Positions 54,501 through 64,000 of a stretch of DNA of 64,000 nt are shown here, piece by piece (the first letter of the stretch is position 1; each line of letters starts with the position of its first letter). The stretch lies in contig NC_133324.1 of the NCBI RefSeq assembly GCF_042186555.1, forward strand, positions 135,087,577 to 135,151,576. The letters run 5' to 3'. The position numbers and the translations under genes were made by a program. This stretch comes from Aquarana catesbeiana. Its lineage: Eukaryota; Chordata; Amphibia; Anura; Ranidae. A model generated the notes under the pieces. That model was not told the DNA's origin and did no database searches. It saw only the letters and a list, made by a program, of their open reading frames with translations.

Positions 54501-55925
54501 TAAATGAATGTATGTTGTATGTGCCCGTCCCAAAAAAACAACAATGCTCCACGCTTAGTACAATGTTCTACTGGTGTATGTGTAGCATATAAATGATTAG
54601 ATGACTGGTAGCAGCTGCTTAGATAATAAGATGCATATAGACAATATTGAAAAAAATTAAATTAAATAAATATATAAGAATATAAATAAATATATAAAAA
54701 GTCTCTTCAGTATTGCAGCAGCGCTAAACGCTCCAAATAAATAGGGTTCCCTTCTTAATCTGATTCAGAAAGTTCAAACACGGAATTCATAGCCAGAGTC
54801 ACATCAATAAATAATCAAGCTGTATTCTGTGAGGGTAATATTCCTTTCACCAAAGCGATACACCACGTGCTGGGGTCCCCAATGAAAACACACTCACCAG
54901 AAATCAGATCAGTAAAAGCCTTGATTAATAGAAGTAAATCTGTATCAATATCCAAAGCGACCACCAGATGTCAGTAGTATTCTCAGTAGTTCCAATAGGA
55001 TATGTAGAAGAAACAAAATGCTCACATAGTGTGATACTGCTTAAAACATTTTATTCAAACCATCCAAATATCCCCCTAAAAACATGCGTACCAAAAATTA
55101 GTAGTGTATGAGCAAAGATAACACATTTCACTGTGCCTGTTTGCGTCCTCCAATCGTAAGAATATTCTCAGGAGCGCTCCCTGTGTGTAACCACAGTCCA
55201 CGCTTCCTGATTCTTCGGTTGCTGGAGCGCATGCGTCACTTTAGTGCGTCACGTCCCTGACGTTTTGTCACTTCCTGGACTTCTTCTGAGGGCGTCAGGG
55301 ACGTGACGCACCGGAAGTGACACATGCGCTCCAGCAACCGAAGAATCAGGAAGCGTGGACTGTGGTTACACACAGGGAGCGCTCCTGAGAATATTCTTAT
55401 GATTGGAGGACGCAAACAGGCACAGTGAAATTTGTTATCTTTGCTCATACACTACTAATTTTTGGTACGCATGTTTTTAGGGGGATATTTGGATGGTTTA
55501 AATGAAATGTTTTAAGCACTATCACACTATGTGGGCATTTTGTTTCTTCTACATATCCTATTGGAACTACTGAGAATACTACTGACATCTGGTGGTCGCT
55601 TTGGATATTGATACAGATTTAATACTATTAATCAAGGCTTTTACTGATCTGGTTTCTGGTGAGTGTGTTTTCATTGGGGACCCCAGCACGTGGTGAATCG
55701 CTTTGGTGAAAGGAATATTACCCTCACAGAATACAGCTTGATTATTTATTGATGTGACTCTGGCTATCAATTCCGTGTTTGAACTTTCTGAATCAGATTA
55801 AGAAGGGGACCCTATTTATTTGGGGCGTATAGCGCTGCTGCAATACTGAAGAGACTTTTTATATATTTATTTATATTCTTATATATATTTATTTAATTTA
55901 ATTTTTTTCAATATTGCCTATATGC
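54501..55925. mobile_element. Snap-back retro-insertion, second example (probably Penelope-type)
   Basis: A 13-bp direct repeat atttatgaaacct lies at 54488-54500 and 55926-55938. Arms 54631-55260 and about 55290-55925 are inverted copies over some 630 bases with only a few differences; the loop is about 30 bases. A one-sided tail (54501-54630) lies on the left, as in 43607-44631. The loop region reads, on the minus strand, gaagtgacaaaacgtcag, close to a motif in the Penelope remnant at 17041-17100. Open frames inside are shadows. Confidence 0.7.
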
Positions 55926-55938
55926 ATTTATGAAACCT

Positions 55939-56447
55939 GATTATTCTCTGCTGCAGTTACAGATGTACTAAAGGCTAAACATTTGATGACTTAATGCATT
56001 CACAGCATTAACGTAAAAAACATGCCCCAGTGCTTATGCTACTTTCCCATCCCCCTATCCCAGAACACCCATATGGTGTCCTTCTCACAGCTGCCATGTC
56101 CCTCTATATTCTGTGCCACTCCACAAACTTCATGGTTAGGGAGGGGAGGTGAGAGTAAACAACTGATTAGTTCCTGCAGCTTTTTGTTGGGAGGTGGGAG
56201 GAGTGAGCAGGGGCGTGGCTTGATTGACACTGTGTGTGTCAGTGGACGTACACGGCCCCAGCCAGGAGCACACACACATGGTCAAAGAAGAGGGGAGATG
56301 GTGGCTGTGGCCCAACTAAAACATACTTACATTCAAGGAAGCAGACTATACACAGTGGGGTAGATTTGTTAAAACTGGAGAGTGCATAATCTGATGCAGC
56401 TGTGCATGGGAGCCAACCAGCTCCTAACTTCAGCTTGTTTAACTGCT
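55939..56447. repeat. Repeat families D and A, fragments
   Basis: 56205-56270 shares gagcaggggcgtggcttg and gacactgtgtgtgtc with 40985-41020 (family D). 56350-56440 shares aaaactggagagtgcat and gcagctgtgcat with family A, inverted. The first 250 bases show nothing recognisable. Confidence 0.5.
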
Positions 56448-56505
56448 TGCCGACCGCCCTGTAGCAGATTTACTGGTACAGGGTGGCCATTCTGTGCAGA
56501 ATCAC

Positions 56506-56507
<2 letters not shown>
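56448..56507. repeat. piggyBac-type MITE end, fragment
   Basis: The sequence gcttgccgaccgccctgtag and the following cagaatcacgtgta match the right-end sequence of the 48565 element, inverted. It runs into a TA repeat. Confidence 0.55.

Positions 56508-56582
<75 letters not shown>
56508..56582. repeat. (TA)n microsatellite
   Basis: About 75 bases of alternating T and A abutting the Tc1 left end. The Tc1 target TA is part of it. Confidence 0.92.
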
Positions 56583-56585
<3 letters not shown>

Positions 56586-57695
56586 TATCTCCCAAAAGTG
56601 AGTACACCCCTCACATTTCTGTAAATATTTTATTAAACCTTTTATTGACAACACTGAATAAATGACATTTTGCTACAATGTAAAGTAGTGAGTGTATAAC
56701 TTGTATAACAGTGTAAATTTGCTGTCCCCTCAAAATAATTAAACACAGACCCATTCATGTCTAAACCGCTGGCAACAAAAGTGAGTACACCTCTAAGTGA
56801 AAATGTCCAAACTGGGCCCAAAGTGTCAATATTTTGTGTGGCCACCATTATTTTCCAGCACTGCCTTAACCTCTTGGGCATGGAGTTCACCAGAGCTTTA
56901 TAGGTTGCCACTGGAGTCCTCTTCCACTCCTTCATGACAGCATCACGGAGCTGGTGGATGTTAGAGACCTTGTGCTCCTCAACCTTCTGTTTGAGGATGC
57001 CCCACAGATGCTCAATAGGGTTTAGGTCTGGAGACATGCTTGGCCAGTCCATCATCTTTACCTTCAGCTTCTTAAGTGGTTGTCTTGGAGGTGTGTTTGG
57101 GGTTGTTATCATGTTGGAATACTGCCCTGTGGCCCAGTCTCCGAAGGAAGGGGATCATGCTCTGCTTCAGTATGTCACAGTACATGTTGGCATTCATGGT
57201 TTCCCCGATGAACTGTAGCTCCCTAGTGCCGGCAGCACTCATGCAGCCCCAGACCATGACACTCCCACCACCATGCTTGACGATAGGCAAGACACACTTG
57301 TCTTTGTACTCCTCATCTGGTTGCCGCCACACACGCTTGACACATCTGAACCAAATACGTTTATCTTGGTCTCATCAGGATATGGTTCCAGTAATCCATG
57401 TCCTTAGTCTGCTTGTCTTCAGCAAAATGTTTGCGGTCTTTCTTGTGCATCATCTTTAGAAGCGACAGCCATGCAGACCAATTTGATGCAGTGTACGGCG
57501 TATGGTCTGAGCACTGACAGGCTGACCCCCCACTCCTTCAACCATTGCAGCAATGCTGGCAGCACTCATATGTCTATTTCCCAAAGACAATCTCTGGATA
57601 TGACGCTGAGGACGTGCACTCAACTTCTTTGGTCAACCATGGCGAGGCCTGTTCTGTGTGGAACCTGTCCTGTTAAACCGCTGTATGGTCTTGGC
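56583..57695 (-). mobile_element. Tc1-like transposon, cut by a hAT insertion
   Basis: Same family as 32522-34096: both share the end cagtatctc(a/c)caaaagtg and the inner gtgagtacacc. Here the transposase is on the minus strand. The sequence runs to gtatggtcttggc at 57695, where the other copy continues with another c; hAT sequence starts instead. The rest probably lies beyond the window. Confidence 0.85.
56820..57695 (-). pseudogene. Tc1 transposase, partial and frameshifted
   Basis: Visible blocks on the minus strand are CVLPIVKHGGGSVMVWGCMS, HRAVFQHDNNPKHTSK with the second catalytic Asp (about 57084-57130), MSPDLNPIEHLWGILKQKVE (about 56990-57050) and ATYKALVNSMPKRL. The N-terminal DNA-binding part is cut off by the hAT element. 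Frameshifts occur near 57080 and 57370. Confidence 0.85.
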
Positions 57696-58714
57696 TAGGG
57701 ATGAGCCGAACACCCCCCGGTTCGGTTCGCACCAGAACCTGCGAACGGACTGAAAATTCGCACGAACGTTAGAACCCCATTGACATCTATGGGACTCGAA
57801 CGTTCGAAATCAAAAGTGCTAATTTTAAAGGCTAATTTTCATGGTATTGTCCTAAAAAGGGTTTGGGGACCCGGGTCCTGCCCCAGGGGACATGTATCAA
57901 TGCAAAAAAAACTTTTAAAAATGGCCGTTTTTTCGGGAGCAGTGATTTTAATGATGCTTAACGTAAAAAAAAAAAAAAAGTGAAATATTCCTTTAAATAT
58001 CGTACCTGGGGGGTGTCTATAGTATGTCTGTAAAGTGGCGCGTGTTTCCCATGCTTAGAACAGTCACTGCACAAAATGTCATTTTTAAAGGAATAAAAGT
58101 AATTTAAAACTGCTTGCGGCTTTAATGTAATGTCGGGTCCTAGCAATATGGATGAAAATCAGTGAGACAAACGGCATGGGTACCCCCCAGTCCATTACCA
58201 GGCCCTTTGGGTCTTGTACGGATATTAAGGGGAACCCCGCACCCAAATTAAAAAAGGAAACAGCAGTATACAGGCTCTGTACTCTGAACAGCAGTATACA
58301 GGCGGTGCAAACAAGACAGGCACTGTAGGTTTGTTGTTAAGTAGAATCTGTTTGTAATTTTGAACTGGTACATTTTTAACGTGTTTAGCTCCAGCCAAAA
58401 AATCTATTTTAAGCTTTTTGGAAAACATAGGGAAGGGTTATCACCCCTGTGACATTTGTGACAGTTGATTTCACCTCACTTTTTGTCCCAATGACAAATG
58501 TTTTTTGAAAATTTGGTTTTTTTTGTGAAACAAGGATTGGTTATAAAGCATCAGTGGAAAGCAGAAAAGTTTTTCCCATATTAACTCTTACAGGAGAGAA
58601 TTTCCCTTCCTAGGGGTAGATTTCATCTCACTTCCTGTTGTCTCCTTCCATTTGCAAGTAGGATTCGTTTGTAAGTTGAATGTTTGAAAGTAGGGACCTG
58701 TCCTATGTACTCAG
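57696..58714. other. hAT 3' non-coding part
   Basis: No open frame of note. Contains cgaacgttcgaaat, an imperfect palindrome at about 57797-57810, and an A run near 57966-57979. Confidence 0.6.
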
Positions 58715-59740
58715 CAGAAATTTGGGCCTTAGGTGTTGTTGTGGCCACAACACTGTAAGCCCTCACAGGGCCCTGCTGTGAAATATTAGATCAAGAATTG
58801 TAATTTCATGCCCCTGTTGAACATGGGCAGAAAAATTGGGCCTTTGGTGGTGGTGGTGGTGCTGGTGCCACAACACTGCAAGTCCTCACTCGCTCTTGAT
58901 GGGAGCAGAAACGGGCCCTGCTGTGAAATATTAGATCAAGAATTGTAATTACATGCCCCTGTTGAACAGGGGCTGAAAAACTGGGCCTTAGGCACTGGTG
59001 CTGGTGCCACAACACTGCAACCCCTCACAGATACTCTAGTTGGAACGCAGGAACGAGCCCTGCTGCAAAGTATTGCATCAAAATTGTAAGTACACGCCCC
59101 TGTTAAACAGGGGCTGAAAAATTGGGCCTTAGGCACTGATGCTGGTGCCACAACACTGCAACCCCTCACAGATACTCTAGATGGAACGCAGAAACGAGCC
59201 CTGCTGCAAAGTATTGCATCAAAAATTGTAATTACACGCCCCTGTTAAACAGGGGCTGAAAAATTGGGCCTTAGGCACTGGTGCTGGTGCCACAACACTG
59301 CAACCCCTCACAGATACTCTAGTTGGAACACAGGAACGAGCCCTGCTGCAAAGTATTGCATCAAAAATTGTAATTACACGCCCTTGTTAAACAGGGGCTG
59401 AAAAATTGGGCCTTAGGCACTGGTGCTGGTGCCACAACACTGCAACCCCTCACAGATACTCTAGATGGAACGCAGAAACAAGCCCTGCTGCAAAGTATTG
59501 CATCAAAAATTGTAATTACATGCCCCTGTTAAACAGGGGCTGAAAAATTGGGCCTTAGGCACTGGTGCTTGTGCCACAACACTGCAAACCCTCACAGATA
59601 CTCTAGTTGGAACGCAGGAACAAGCCCTGCTTCAAAGTATTGCATCAAAAAATGTAATTACACGCCCCTGTTAAACAGGGGCTGAAAAATTGGGCCTTAG
59701 GCATTGGTGGCGGCGCCCAGAACCAAAAATGTTCTTACAA
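58715..59740. repeat. 142-bp tandem array in the hAT element
   Basis: About seven units. The marker attgggccttaggcactg recurs at 59121, 59263, 59405, 59547 and 59689, exactly 142 bases apart; the two leftmost units are shorter or diverged. Each unit has an internal short inverted repeat cccctgttaaacagggg. Confidence 0.93.
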
Positions 59741-59839
59741 GCTATCAGCATGATCATTAAGGAAGAGGATAATTACTCAGGATAGTCACTCAGCATCAGC
59801 ATAGGCAGTCTTTGAAGGGATCTGAGATTTCTAAAAAAA

Positions 59840-62800
59840 TTATTCGGTTACATCAGCATCAGGTGCTTGGTAGTTGGTGGTGATCCAAGACTGATTCATT
59901 TTTATGAAGGTCAGTCGATCGACCGAGTCGGTGGACAGACGCACCCTGTGATCGGTTACAAAGCCTCCAGCAGCACTGAATGTGCATTCCGAAAGAACGC
60001 TGGATGCAGGACAGGCCAGTAGCTCAATTGCATACTGTGCAGGCTCTGGCCAGTGACCCATCCTCAAGACCCAGTAACCCAGAGGATTTTCGGTGGGAAA
60101 GGTGTCCAAATCAGATCTTGCCCCTAGGTATTCCTGCACCATGTAAAACAGACGCTGGCGATGGTTGCTGGAACCGATCATACCTTGGGGCTGCGGACTA
60201 AAAAATTGTCTGATGCATCGGTCAGACGCCCACCTTCTCCACCGCTCCTTCTTTGACCGAAGCCTCAGCAACACGTTGTCCAGAAACAGGAGTTTGTAAC
60301 CTCCCAGTCTCTGGGAACACGTTGCACAGACCTTTCTGCAAGGCCTCCCGAAGATGTTTCATCCTCTGCTCCCTCTGCGACGGCAAGATAAGGTCCGCAA
60401 CCTTACCCTTGTAACGTGGATCAAGGAGGGTTGCCAGCCAGTATTGGTCCTTCTCCTTGATACCACGAATACGAGGATCCTTATGCAGGCTTTGCAGGAT
60501 CAGGGAGGCCATGCAGCGTAGGTTTGCTGAGGCATTCGGTCCGGAGTCCTCTGGGTCACTAAGGACGACATGGTCCGCAGCCACCTCCTCCCAGCCATGT
60601 ACAAGTCCATGTGTTTCTTGGGACTGATCCCTTAAAGACTGCTGCTGATGCCGAGTGCCAGGCTCCACCTCCATACTGACACAATCCTCCTCGTCCTCTT
60701 CCTGTGTGATCGGCGGGCACGCAGGAACACTGTCTGTATAAAGGGGGCCTTGAGAGCTAAGGAAGTCCTCCTCTTCCTGCCTCTGTTCTGCCTCAAGTGC
60801 CCTGTCCATTATTCCACGCAGCGTGTGCTCCAACAGGTGGACAAGGGGGACAGTGTCACTGATGCATGCACTGTCACTGCTCACCATCCTCGTGGCCTCC
60901 TCAAATGGTGACAGAACAGTGCATGCATCCCTGATCATGGCCCACTGGCGTGGGGAAAAAAAAACAAGCTCCCCTAACCCTGTCCTGGTGCCATAGTCGC
61001 ACAGGTACTCATTGATGGCCCTCTGCTGCATGTGCAGCCGCTGCAGCATGGCCAGCATTGAGTTCCACCTGGTGGGCATGTCACAGATTAGGCGGTTCTT
61101 GGGCAGGTTAAACTCCTTTTGGAGGTCCGCCAGCCAAGCACTGGCATTATATGACCGGCGGAAATGCACACTGACTTTCCTGGCCTGCCTCAGGACATCC
61201 TGTAAGCCCGGGTACCTGCCCAAGAACCGCTGCATCACCAAGTTAAGGATGTGAGCCAAACAGGGCACATGGGTCATTTGTCCCTGTCGGAGGGCAGAGA
61301 GGAGGTTGGTGCCATTGTCGCAAACCAACATTCATGCCTTAAGTTGGCGTGGCGTCAACCACCTCTGAACCTGCCCCTGCAGAGCTGACAGAACCTCTGC
61401 CCCAGTGTGGCTCCTGTCCCCCAAGCACACCAGCTCAAGCACCGCATGGCATCTTTTGGCCTGCGTAATTGCGTAGCCCCTTGAACACCTACGGAGCACC
61501 GCTGGTTCTGAGGACAAAGCACAGGAAGAGGCCATGGAGGAAGAAGAAGAGGAGGGGGTGGAGGAGAGAGGTGTGTCACAATCATTAGTAGTGGCATTTT
61601 GGAGGCGTGGTGGCAGCACAACCTCCAACACTACTGCACCTTGTCCTGCTTCCTTCCCAGCTGCCAGCAGAGTCACCCAATGTGCGGTGAAACTTAGGTA
61701 ACGTCCCTGTCCATACCTGCTGGACCATGAGTCAGCGGTAATATGCACCTTACCACTGACCGCGCTGTCCAGCGAGGCATGGACATTGCCTTTCACATGC
61801 CGGTAGAGAGCCGGAATCGCCTTCCGTGAGAAAAAGTGGCGTTTGGGTACCTGCCACTGATGAACCGCACATTCCACAAACTCACGGAAGGGGGCAGAGT
61901 CTACCAACTGAAAAGGCAGCAGTTGAAGTGCTAGCAATTTTGCCAAGCTAGCATTCAACCGATGTGGATGGCTGGGAGCGAACTTCTTTCGGCGGTGCAG
62001 GACCTGGGGCAGGGAAATTTGCCTGGTACAATCTGACGTCGGTGTACCGAAAGCAGATTGCCCACAAGTACTTGGCTGTGACACACCTAATTCTACACCT
62101 TCATTCCTCTCAGTGCAGGTCTCAGAGAGGACTGAAGGTATAGTGGGGTTGGAGATCTCAGCTGATGAGGAGCAAGGAGAGGTCCTCTTTGTTCTTTGGT
62201 GTGGGTCTTTTAGATAAGCTTGCCAACGAACTGCATGGCAGGTCAACATATGTCTGGTCAAGCATGTGGTGCCCAAGCGGGAGATGTTTTGGCCACGCGA
62301 GATACGCTTGAGACATATGTTGCAAATAGCAGCGGTGCGATCTGATGCACACATCTCAAAAAAGGCCCACACCAAAGAACTTTTTGAATAACGCACAGAG
62401 ACTGCAGCGCCCTGCACATGCGGAGCTTTGGGGTGTGATGCAGTCAGTGTGCTGCCCTTAGGTTGGCCCCTGGAGGGCATCCTGTCTCGTTGGTGATGTG
62501 CCTCCTCCTCTCTCCTATCAGGCACCCACGTTGAGTCAGTGACCTCATCATCCCCGCCCTCCTCATCACTGGAGCAAACCTGGCAGTATGCTGCAGCAGG
62601 GGGAGCATGACTGCCAGATTGCTGTCCTTCTTGGGCACCCCCTCTGTCCGTGCTCACGTTACTGCCTTCATCTAGCTCAGTATCATCATCAGAGCCTTCC
62701 AAACGCTGGGCATCCTCCTGGAGCATGTACCCAACACTGTGGTCAAACAGTTCGAGGGACTCCTCAGGAGGACATGGTGGGGCTAGGGAAGGAGTCACTG

Positions 62801-63104
62801 ATGCGATTGAGCCGAGGGAAGAGGCCGTGTTGGCAGCTGCTTTGCCAGACAAAGTACCCTGAGCATGGGTAAGAGAGGATGAGGAGGATGAGGACGGCTT
62901 GGTCATCCACTCGACCAAGTCTTCCGCATGTTGCGGCTCAACACGGCCAGCTGCCGAAAAAAAGGCCAAGCGTGTCCCATGGCCACGTGCTGATGAGGAT
63001 GCACCGTCTCCACGACCAGCACTGTTGCCTCTAGACACAGAGCCTGCTTGCCCTCTTTTATTGGCTTGTGACTGTCTGCCTCTCCTTGTTGGCCTTCCAG
63101 ACAT
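59840..63104 (-). pseudogene. hAT transposase, one stop and one frameshift
   Basis: Start MSGRPTRRGRQSQANKRGQ at 63104; a longer upstream reading into the TA tract (TYIYIYIY) is an artefact. Order: Ser/Arg-rich N-terminus; BED zinc finger (CNICLKRI ... TRHMLTCH, about 62200-62340); ITADSWSSRYGQGRY with the first catalytic Asp (about 61750); VCDNGTN with the second (about 61315); CLAHILNLV; NRLICDMPTRWNSML; and the hATC part PLGYWVLRMGHW then SSVLSECTFSAAGG with the catalytic Glu (about 59965-60080), ending at 59840. All three acidic residues are kept. An in-frame TGA at 61334-61332 and a frameshift at about 60230-60274 break it. About 1,090 codons, long for the family. Confidence 0.9.
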
Positions 63105-63131
63105 ACTAATGGCCTGTAGCTGCACTAAGCT

Positions 63132-63135
<4 letters not shown>

Positions 63136-63168
<33 letters not shown>
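63136..63168. repeat. (TA)n microsatellite
   Basis: About 33 bases of alternating A and T just upstream of the hAT transposase start. Confidence 0.9.
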
Positions 63169-63172
<4 letters not shown>

Positions 63173-63189
63173 TGATATTGCAGCTAGCA

Positions 63190-64000
63190 AAATCAACTGC
63201 CTGCCTGTAGTATGAGAACACCACCAACCTTCTACAGGTAGCTTTAGCTGAACACTGTGCAGACCTTGCAAAAAACTAACTTGTAGCTTATTTAGCTGCC
63301 TGCGGTAGTGAAAGGATCAGGAAACACCACCAACCTTCTACAGGTAGCTTTAGGTGAACACTGTGCAGAGCTCACAAAAAAATAACTTGTAGTTTATTTA
63401 GCTGCCTGCGGTAGTGATAGGATCAGGAAAACACCACCAACCTTCTACAGGTAGCTTTAGGTGAACACTGTGCAGAGCTCGCAAAAAAATAACTTGTAGC
63501 TTATTTAGCTGCCTGCGGTAGTGATAGGATCAGGAAAACACCACCAACCTTCTACAGGTAGCTTTAGGTGAACACTGTGCAGAGCTCGCAAATAACTAAC
63601 TTGTAGCTTATTTAGCTGCCTGCTGTAGTGATAGGATCAGGAAAACACCACCAACCTTCTACAGGTAGCTTTAGGTGAACACTGTGCAGAGCTTGCAAAA
63701 AACTAACTTGTATCTTATTTAGCTGCCTGCGGTAGTGATAGGATCAGGAAAACACCACCAACCTTCTACAGGTAGCTTTAGGTGAACACTGTGCAGAGCT
63801 TGCAAAAAAATAACTTGTAGCTTATTTAGCTGCCTGCGGTAGTGATAGGATCAGGAAAACACCACCAACCTTCTACAGGTAGCTTTAGGTGAACACTGTG
63901 CAGAGCTCACAAAAAACTAACTTGTAGCTTATTTAGCTGCCTGCGGTAGTGATAGGATCAGGAAAACACCACCAACCTTCTACAGGTAGCTTTAGGTGAA
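63190..64000. repeat. 107-bp tandem array in the hAT 5' region
   Basis: About seven and a half units marked by accaccaaccttctacaggt and ggtgaacactgtgcagagct. Unit length is 107-108. The array continues past the window edge. Units differ at only a few positions. Confidence 0.95.

Larger units (their letters stand above)
57696..64000 (-). mobile_element. Large hAT transposon, right end outside the window
   Basis: Begins tagggatgagccgaacaccc, from memory a terminus seen many times in frog genomes, right after the Tc1 sequence gtcttggc (57688-57695). It holds, from left to right, a 1-kb 3' non-coding part, an array of 142-bp repeats, a long transposase gene on the minus strand, a TA tract and an array of 107-bp repeats running off the window. 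It is at least 6.3 kb, large for hAT. Confidence 0.85.

Noticed and set aside
54631..55925. Assembly artefact (inverted duplication) as an explanation of the snap-back
   Set aside because: The arms differ at several positions and small indels, and an exact 13-bp direct repeat flanks the unit, which favours a real insertion. Not fully excluded.
56369..56624. Frames with long YIYIYI runs
   Set aside because: Translation of the (TA)n microsatellite.

Overview
This window reads as nuclear DNA of a vertebrate, most probably a frog (anuran). I found one host gene, a five-exon hint2 (HIT-family nucleotide hydrolase, mitochondrial isoform) on the minus strand, coding exons from 35509 down to 27018. 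Almost everything else is transposable elements and their debris. The mixture of DIRS tyrosine-recombinase retrotransposons, L1 and CR1 LINEs, Penelope-like elements, a retrovirus-like LTR element, Tc1/mariner, piggyBac, hAT and Harbinger-like elements is typical of amphibian genomes. The species is an inference from family knowledge; I could not search a database.

Layout. 1-4870: a decayed DIRS element (gag, RT, RNase H, tyrosine recombinase) on the plus strand, itself interrupted by a 546-bp insert with 12-bp flanking repeats. 5047-12130: a nearly full-length but dead L1-type LINE, with a YY1-like site at its 5' end and a poly(A) tail. 12131-26900: debris containing hAT and Harbinger-like MITEs, a Penelope-like RT fragment, a probable solo LTR, a second DIRS fragment, Tc1 elements, a CR1 scrap and a 2.1-kb hairpin element (24174-26285). 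26915-35512: hint2, whose introns hold a hAT MITE and another MITE nested in a palindromic repeat, a piggyBac MITE, a Tc1 element and a CR1 3' end. 35735-36100: a 40-bp minisatellite just upstream of hint2. 36105-43180: MITEs nested inside a frog repeat, several with perfect target-site duplications.

43183-54032 is the most striking structure: five elements inside one another, each junction marked by its own duplication. A TTAA-flanked element contains a Tc1 transposon; the Tc1 contains a snap-back insertion with a 16-bp duplication (probably Penelope-type); one copy of that duplication contains a retrovirus-like LTR element with a 4-bp duplication; and its 5' LTR contains a piggyBac element at TTAA. 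A second snap-back insertion of the same design lies at 54501-55925. From 57696 to the window edge lies a large hAT transposon, inserted into a Tc1 copy, whose long transposase gene is broken by one stop and one frameshift and lies between two different tandem-repeat arrays.

None of the transposon genes is intact. Three unrelated reverse transcriptases (DIRS, L1, Penelope-like) have each lost the first catalytic aspartate by the same Asp-to-Asn change, in a context that points to methyl-CpG decay. I see no CRISPR array, tRNA, rRNA or bacterial feature.
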